A DNA stretch of 64,000 nt from Cenococcum geophilum 1.58 (taxonomy: Eukaryota; Ascomycota; Dothideomycetes; Gloniales; Gloniaceae): the NCBI GenBank assembly GCA_001692895.1, contig KV748189.1, positions 938,432 to 1,002,431 of the forward strand, read 5' to 3'. The notes beneath the pieces were generated by a model that searched no databases, was not told the origin of the DNA, and saw only the letters and a program-made list of their open reading frames with translations. Below, in pieces: positions 57,807 through 64,000 of this stretch (its first letter is position 1; each line of letters begins with the position of its first letter). Made by a program: the position numbers and the translations under genes.

Positions 57807-59793
57807 TCACTGCGTGCGCTTCCTCTTGCGCGCCTCGGGATCCTGCTCGTCCTCGTCGGCGCGCTCGGCCGTCTCGGCCGGGTTCAGCAGTGAGTGCACG
57901 TTGGACGCCATGCTAGAGCGGCGCGTGGGCGGACCGGGTGTGTCGATGCCCTTGAACGGGTACCGCGCCCCAGGAAGCGACCAGCCGCTGTCGGCGCTAA
58001 GCGTCGACGGAGTCGTATCGCTGGTCAGCGGAGGTGTCGCTTGCCGCGAGCCTTGCTGTCGCGGGTTGCGGGGTATCTCGTACTGCGCCAGTGCGTCGCG
58101 CAGCTGCTGGTCGCCGCCGCCGATCGGCGTCCGGTGCGGCGAGGATGGCCACTGTGTCGAGTTCTGGCCTGAGGCGTAGGGTGAGTGGGCCGCTGGTGGT
58201 GCTTGCCAGCCGTGCAGTCGGATATCCGCAGACGTATGCCGTCTGTACAGGTTGTAGGGAGGAGAACTAGCGGATGCGACTGGTTGCTGGATCGAAGGAG
58301 GCGGCGGTGGAGGTGGTTGGTGAACGGGCGTCCGGGCAGAGGAAGGCGAGTAATTTCCAGTCCCTATAGATCCGTATCGGCGGGGAGATATTGCTAGATG
58401 TGCCGGGACTGGTGGTCTGAAAGATGATTGCCGGGAGTTGTTTGCGAGTGAGCCTCTGCGTTGATCATCCTGCGGCATCTGACGGGGGGAGAGTGGAGGT
58501 GCATTGTCAATCTGCATGAAATAAGACTGGCGCGCTGACAGAGGTTCTTGAGGGTCTTCTAGTGCTCGAAGCATCTCGTTTTGTCTTGAAATATCCCTTT
58601 GCATTGAGGCCACTAGCCCTTGTTACTAAGATGCCAAGATATTCACGTGGAGAGGCGCATACCGTCTTTGTGCACTTGATTCTCTGGATCTGGGACCAAA
58701 GCCATTATGCAGTTCGTGAGTTCATGATTCCACTGCATAACAAATTAGTAAACATCCTAAGCGATCGCTGCAAGGAACTGACTTGATGGCATCTCATAAG
58801 TCCCTCCATAAGCATTTGGCATTTTTGATTCAGGTAGGCATAACTATCTTCAGATCGTGACATTCGTGTGTGCATGTCGTAGAAATTGTGCTCGAGAATA
58901 TTAAGCCGAGACTCTATGGGATCAGGCATGGGTTCCACGGGAGCTCCGGCTGGAGGAGGACCAGTCGGAACTTTAGGACCAGCAGAAAACGAGTCTCGAT
59001 GAATGAGTGCGTGTCGGGAAGCGCGACGTTTGATTTCCCTTAGGCCAACCAAATCGCCCCTTTTAAAGCTTCCATTTCCGTGTTTGAACTCCCAGAGAGG
59101 GGAGTCGGGGGAGCTGGTGTGGAAAACGTCGCTTACTTGATTGGCGCATTAGTATTCATTGCGAAATTACTCAAATCTTAGCCGTCTACCTTTGTGAAAA
59201 CCATACATGTTCAGCTGGCGAACAAATGAAGAAATGTTCGTGTGTTTAAAGTAGGATCTGCAAATCCAGATTAGATTATCAGTTGTCAAAGCGTCTATTG
59301 ATCAACATACGATAACACTTTTGAAAACTCGCTGGAAGGAGACATGACAAAACTTTCGTTAGTATTAGACCACGATATTAAATGTTGGATACTCTGATCT
59401 TCTAGCATACTGCCATCGAGTCAGCAAGGGTCATCGCGGAATTATGCCGCTATCTACCTACTTGTATAGTTTATGGATGAATGCTGTTTGCACAACTTTC
59501 GGTTGCTGCGCAGCAGCAGCAGCTCCTATGGCTGGTACAGAGTTGCCATTTGTCGCGGAATCGGATTCTCCACCTGATGTTTGATTAACACCGTTGCGGT
59601 CGCCGACCGGACTGCTGAGTACCGGGGGGCCCATTAACGGGATTGTTGATGGGGTTATGTCCATTGGATCTCGCGGTGGGGTCAAGGATGAACCGGAAGA
59701 CGAAGGTAGTATTGGGATGGACTTGTGCATGNCCGAGCCGTGGGGGTCTGCCGAGAAGGGGCTCCGCCGAATGGAATCAGCGGTGGATGCCAT
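57807..59793 (-). CDS. sfl1: HSF-type transcription factor, SFL1-like
   Basis: Six exons on the minus strand: 59,793-59,462, 59,409-59,311, 59,257-59,190, 59,135-58,783, 58,732-58,663, 58,612-57,807. They sum to 1,728 nt, 575 residues, with every junction GT-AG and in phase. The HSF DNA-binding domain covers about residues 100-205: FIHKLYNMLEDQSIQHLISW, SSFVRQLNMYGFHKVSD, WEFKHGNGSFKRGD, LREIKRRASRH. A heptad-like segment follows (IESRLNILEHNFYDMHTRM, about 238-283), then Pro/Ser/Gln-rich sequence with a poly-Pro run and a basic end (ARKRKRTQ). Order and the KRRASRH extension fit Sfl1, a repressor of flocculation and filamentation genes in yeasts. The start is the first ATG (MASTAD); an open stretch without ATG precedes it. 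One ambiguous base is in exon 1. Confidence 0.9.
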
Positions 59794-60660
59794 TTGTTCT
59801 GTTGACCGATGGGAATAAATGCTTGGTCGATACAAAATCGCTGCGTGTAGAAATGCTGAGGGCAGCTATTCATCAAGAACACTTCAGCACTCTTATCCCA
59901 GCTCTATCCAATACCGCGTAACAAAGCGAAGAGCGTGCCGATGTGCCAGTATGCGTCCCTCCCAAACTCCCGAGGATGTGAAAGTATTACTCCCAAAGCT
60001 GCCTGTCGCGGGTTATACCATGGTAGAGAGGAGCTGTCCGTACGGTGGAGAGCAGTCCCGTAGGGCGATTGATTTGCTCATTCGGCGTCTCGAGCTGGGC
60101 GGTGGAAGACGGAAAAATGCCAAGTCGGAAAGCTAGAGTGGAAGGATGAAGTGTAATCTAGCTTGGAGTTCGTTGGGGCTTTAAGAGGCTGCTGGGGGGG
60201 TTTTTGATCGAATGGGACGATAGGAGATGATCTGCTCGGCTTGAAGGAGAACACGGGTGCGAAAGAGCAGTGGTGCAGCAAAACCAAAAGCAGCAAGCCA
60301 AAGCCTTTCGCGGCGATGTGGAAGATGAAGAGGAGGAGCAAGAGGAAGAGGAAGAGAAAGAGAAGACGCGGTGTGAGCTTGGCGAAAGAGGAGTTTAGGG
60401 ATTTGGAGGAGATGCGAACCACGGCGGCGGAAGTGTCGCAAGCAGTGGCCCAGGCACGGCCAGAGTGTGTATGGTTAGAGCAATTGGAATTGACAAACGC
60501 CTCGTATTGCGCAATGCAACTACGGGTCGATCATCACGAAGCAAAGGAAAAAAAAAAAGGCCCGGCGCACCTGAGGGAAAGGGTGCAGAAGGTTGACGGT
60601 GGAGTGGCTGAATGGTCGAATGGAGACGGTCTGGGCTGGCAGATCTGGCCGAGGTGAGCT
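59794..60660 (-). promoter_or_regulatory. 5' leader and promoter region of the HSF gene, CT-rich
   Basis: On the minus strand there is a long pyrimidine tract (complement of about 60,310-60,375) and further CT-rich stretches, usual for fungal promoters and leaders. The Lys/Arg-rich plus-strand frame at 60,241-60,657 is its mirror image and is rejected as a gene. Confidence 0.5.
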
Positions 60661-61313
60661 GCTGCTGTGCGGAGTGCTGCTTCTTCTGAAGGGTGTGATC
60701 TTGGGCGCCGCGATTCGCCCAATCGCCCCCTTAGACGAGCCTATGGGAGCAATGGGCTGCCGTAGAACGCCTGATGAAACACCTCCATTATTATCCCCAT
60801 TACACCCCCTCCCCCCACAGCAACGGATGCCTCCACATGGTTAATGCCCACCTGAGGAGACAAGCAAGGACGACCTAGCACCGCCCTGCACAGTACACCC
60901 CCACAGCACATCCCGGCACACACGGTTCTCCCATGCTCATCCGGCACCTGCGCGCCTGCACATGTCAACTTCAAACACCTAGCGCCACGAGACTCGTCTC
61001 TACGCTGTGCCACTTGCTGTTGCCGCTGCGTAACTCGCGTCTCCCTCGCATTGCATCCCAACGTGAGCTCTCGCCTTCTGGCTTGCTTTAAGTTGCGGTG
61101 TGTGCTGCCCGAGCAGCAGCAGTGACTTCACCCAGTTCCGACGGCCAGGAACTTTGCTTTATGCAATCCTAATTTCCATTGACTACAGAGATATTGCGCG
61201 GATCGCCGTCTGTGACGAAACCGCCGAAGGCTTCCAGAATTGGCTGTCAGGAGAAGGATCTCTATGCTTACACACCAGGTCCCTAGCGCCAAGACAATCT
61301 TACAGCCGGGATC
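60661..61313. other. Divergent intergenic region between the HSF and F-box genes
   Basis: No gene is recognised. It is C-rich at 60,780-60,960. The last 200 bp should contain the F-box promoter and leader. Confidence 0.5.
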
Positions 61314-63088
61314 ATGGCTGCCTCAGACATTGTAGAGGCGTTCAAACGGATATCATCAAACAGCTCGCGAGCAGCTGCTCTCGACGGCATTATCGCTGCA
61401 CTTAGTCCCTACGAATGGAGAGAGGCTCTTAACAAACTCCAGGAAAGGGCATTCTTCCTAGATATTGTGGCGTCTGTGCCGTCAGAAATCGTCATACACG
61501 TCTTCAGCTATCTCGATATCTTGACACCGTTTCGACTCCAGCGAGTAAGGAGACCTTATCATATAAGTCTAGTCCAGGGTCTAATCACAATCATGTCTCT
61601 TTCGGCTCGCTAGCCTTTGTAGATAAGTCTAAATCATTGATAATTTTGTTCTAGGTATCCCGACGCTGGCAGGTAATTCTGACCTCCCCTGAAATCCTGC
61701 AGGCATTGCTCAACACCTGGTACTCCAAACGTGATCGGCCGCTTGAGGGCGAATCTACGCTGAAGGGCCAAGAGTACGCCATTTGTAAATTGAAGGCCGA
61801 CCATCTACACCGGTTCCAGTCAGGGTATTTCTACAGTGATATTCATATCTCTGTCTCAGACCAGCGACCAAGGAGGACTGGCCATACAGCCGCCGGTGAG
61901 CATCCGGGCGTAGACTTCTGTGATGATACCGTTGCCTGGATTGACAAGGTTTCCGGGACGGATATGGTTAAAGTCTGCAACCTGCGCACAGGAAAATGTA
62001 TAGCCGTCGCAGGTGACGGTCGGGAGTCTATTCAATCCATTACTTTGACCGATGAGCTGGTTGCTATTTCGACCTACTCAGGTCCCTGTTATGCCTGCGA
62101 TCTCGCCACTGGGGAAAAGCGATCGTTCCGGCTTCCATCGGCTAACGACATGCAATGGTCCTGCCGTGGTAGGTCTATTGGAGGTGTTCTTAGAGATCGC
62201 AGAAATAACAGTCTCGAAACCACTGCCTTTGTTTGGGAATATCATAGCCGTAGGTGCAAGACCTTCCAAATTCAGAATCCCAGAGCCATTTCCGAGAAGA
62301 AATCATTCGGAAGCCTCTCAGACGAGTACGTCGATATCTTCTCTTTATTCATTTGATCCATTGCCCATAGATTATAATGAAGGTGTTCTGTGCACGAGAT
62401 GCGTAACGTGCTTAGACACCTTACACATAATCTATATTCCTGTCGCCTTCCAAGTTCTTTAATAAGCCTCCTGAAGGACTCTATATCAATTTGAAATCAT
62501 GTAGCTAAGTCTCCTTCCAGATATCTTCCTGCCAGAGCCGTGCTGATAAATCCGTCATCTCAGACGATACTTGTCTGCTGGAGTGCCAATACTGAGACAC
62601 TGACGATCATCCATTTCTGTCGATATACCTACACCGGCGAGAAGATCGGAAAGGACAGCACATATTCTCTAGAATGTTGTGCTTTTCCCCTGCAATTTTC
62701 AGCGGTTGATAGATGTGGCGGCTTCAGACTCTGTTTACGTACAGTCAACGAGGATTGGCAGGGAATGTCTTCTCTTGCTTTTACAGAACAGTCTAACAAA
62801 TTCGAAGATCGTGAAGGGGACTCTATGCTTAATCTGAGAGAGACATCGTGGAAAGACACCACCTACAGGATTTATAAAAAACCTGGCGGGTTGCAAGTTC
62901 TCTGCTGTGGCACGAGGTGTGTAGCTTTATGGACGCATTTCTTTCGCTTCCATGCAGACATTCCTCCACCAAGTCAAATAAACTATCCCCCACGCGCAGC
63001 TCCATATCCACCATTCCCTCATTTTTTGCCGGCTATGAATAGATCTGAGCAACTGATTAGTGCGATTGCCATAGGGAGACTCCTCTGA
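61314..63088 (+). CDS. F-box domain protein
   Basis: Proposed exons 61,314-61,544, 61,655-62,325 and 62,521-63,088 total 1,470 nt, 489 residues. The F-box lies at about residues 52-95: VPSEIVIHVFSYLDILTPFR, then VSRRWQVILTSPEIL across the first intron (110 nt, GTAAGG..TTCTAG). This motif binds Skp1 in SCF ubiquitin ligases. The following part has WD-like strands (GVDFCDDTVAWIDKVSG, VKVCNLRTGKC, SITLTDELVAISTYSGPCYA), a propeller-type substrate platform common in fungal F-box proteins. The second intron (195 nt, GTACGT..TTCCAG) is inferred because it bridges two same-frame segments in phase. If it is not spliced, the protein stops at 62,356 after about 310 residues. Confidence 0.8.
61545..61654 (+). 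other. F-box gene intron 1
   Basis: Donor GTAAGG after CAG CGA and acceptor TTCTAG before GTA TCC CGA. It restores the conserved RVSRRWQ junction of F-box domains. Confidence 0.85.
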
Positions 63089-63761
63089 GGTCGCCGTTAG
63101 CTTTCTTTAAGTCACGAGTCGGTTGGCCACAACAGGAACTAGGGGCCTTTCTCCTCCTCAACGATATCTTTGTCGTGCTCTTTGGGCCTGACTATCTCCA
63201 TATTTGGTGCTTCGATAAAGACATCAATTTGCCCAAAGATGAGCTGAAGGCACTTCACAAGCAGAATAGAGTGAGTATAGCTTGATTGTGTGACTGGTAG
63301 AGCTGCTGGAATGCGCAAGCTCTGGCCACTTGCATCAATTCTGTATGCCTTTGTGGTGATGTTGCTCCCTAGGCTGCAACCAGACATTGCTCCGAAACGG
63401 AGTTGATAGAGTCCTTTTGGAAAAGCTTTTACAGAAAATGGGGCCGCAGGGCAATCGTGTTATGGTGTCCATTCATTGGAGTATTGATCTTTCACATGAT
63501 GATACTATCGGCCTAGTGTCGCAGATAGAGAAGAATTAGTGACCCTATTCTAGCGAACCCCGGCCAGGAATGAGGTTGATGGCGGAGCAAAGATTACGAT
63601 TTCCCGGCAGGGAATCTAGACCATATTCATCGTAGCGCCGCGGGGCTACAACCCAAAGTGACAGTCGGGCGCGATTCGCCCACCTCTCGATGACTCTCAA
63701 AAGCAAAATTCGAGAGCTTCCACAGCCCGCCTGAACTCACAAGAGAAGGACTTCACCCACT
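63089..63761. other. Intergenic, with one doubtful minus-strand frame
   Basis: A minus-strand frame at 63,139-63,387 (82 codons, MSGCSLGSNITTKAYRIDAS start) lies tail-to-tail with the F-box gene. It has no recognised domain and may be chance, or the last exon of a small gene. The rest shows nothing. Confidence 0.35.
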
Positions 63762-64000
63762 ATGGTTCACAAGGTCTATATCACCTATAATCAGGTATGC
63801 CAAAATCCATCTGCCATTTAATCGCCCACCATATCCCGCCACAAAATATCCTATCTGCCCACGATTATGCTACACGCGACTGCGTGATGCTCTTCCTTAA
63901 GGCTTCAAAACGCATGAGCTGGCGGTACTACTCCTTTATCGAATGTGGCTGCATCATGTTGAGATTTCCAGATAAGAATTCTGGGAAGAACCAACTAAAT
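63762..64000 (+). CDS. Possible first exon of an XPT1-like phosphoribosyltransferase gene, cut by the window edge
   Basis: ATG at 63,762 opens MVHKVYITYNQ, directly followed by a good donor GTATGC at 63,795. The start resembles fungal xanthine phosphoribosyltransferase N-termini (xYITYNxVHKLCQ), which salvage xanthine to XMP. Only 11 residues support this, and no second exon could be placed before the window ends, so the call is tentative. Confidence 0.3.

Noticed and set aside
57814-58397. Plus-strand frames opposite the last HSF exon
   Set aside because: Antisense shadows of a GC-rich, Pro/Ser/Gln-rich exon.
60241-60657. Lys/Arg-rich 138-codon frame
   Set aside because: It is the antisense of a CT-rich leader of the HSF gene; the amino acid content simply reflects the GA-rich strand.

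Overview
The window looks like a chromosome segment of a filamentous ascomycete (Pezizomycotina, probably a Eurotiales-like mould). The evidence is short GT-AG introns, fungal gene families (NIP7, an SFL1-type HSF factor, BTB and F-box proteins, an NLR relic), and retrotransposons destroyed by repeat-induced point mutation (RIP). In the left three quarters CpA/TpG is nearly absent while CpG is kept. Gln and Trp codons have become TAG/TAA, and catalytic Asp codons have become Asn. No species is claimed.

Layout. 1-2,480: 3' part of a RIP-ruined Ty1/copia element, a probable LTR and a 39-bp tandem repeat. 2,485-12,720: two head-to-tail Tad-like LINEs on the minus strand (A and B). 12,941-18,000: relic of an NLR-type gene (alpha/beta hydrolase, NB-ARC, TPR array) whose 5' end is nearly clean and whose TPR array is saturated with RIP, followed by partly scrambled duplicate pieces. 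18,040-18,506: a MITE-like inverted repeat and a large palindrome. 18,721-49,447: a third LINE (C, plus strand) blown up from about 6 kb to about 31 kb by nested insertions. These are gypsy-1 (21,675-29,704, target duplication TTAAT), gypsy-3 (31,342-47,733, TATAC), gypsy-2 inside gypsy-3 (32,813-43,344, TCTTA), a 2.5-kb minisatellite-filled element inside gypsy-2 (36,088-38,623, TA), a SINE-like insert (20,812-21,089, 17-bp duplication) and a 260-bp TG..CA element (48,456-48,715, TATAG). The last three are not RIPed and so are younger than the RIP episode, or escaped it.

49,450-64,000: ordinary gene space with balanced composition. It holds a frameshifted conserved fungal gene, a TA-flanked MITE, NIP7, a BTB/POZ gene, a 557-bp transposon with hairpins at both ends and a 9-bp target duplication, an SFL1/HSF-type regulator (minus strand, six exons), an F-box gene (three exons), and the possible first exon of a gene running off the right edge.

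The right-hand genes do not form a pathway: NIP7 serves 60S ribosome assembly, the HSF factor is a transcription regulator, and the BTB and F-box proteins may be ubiquitin-ligase adaptors. Coordinates of LTRs, target duplications and splice sites were read by eye. Boundaries of RIPed coding domains are approximate.
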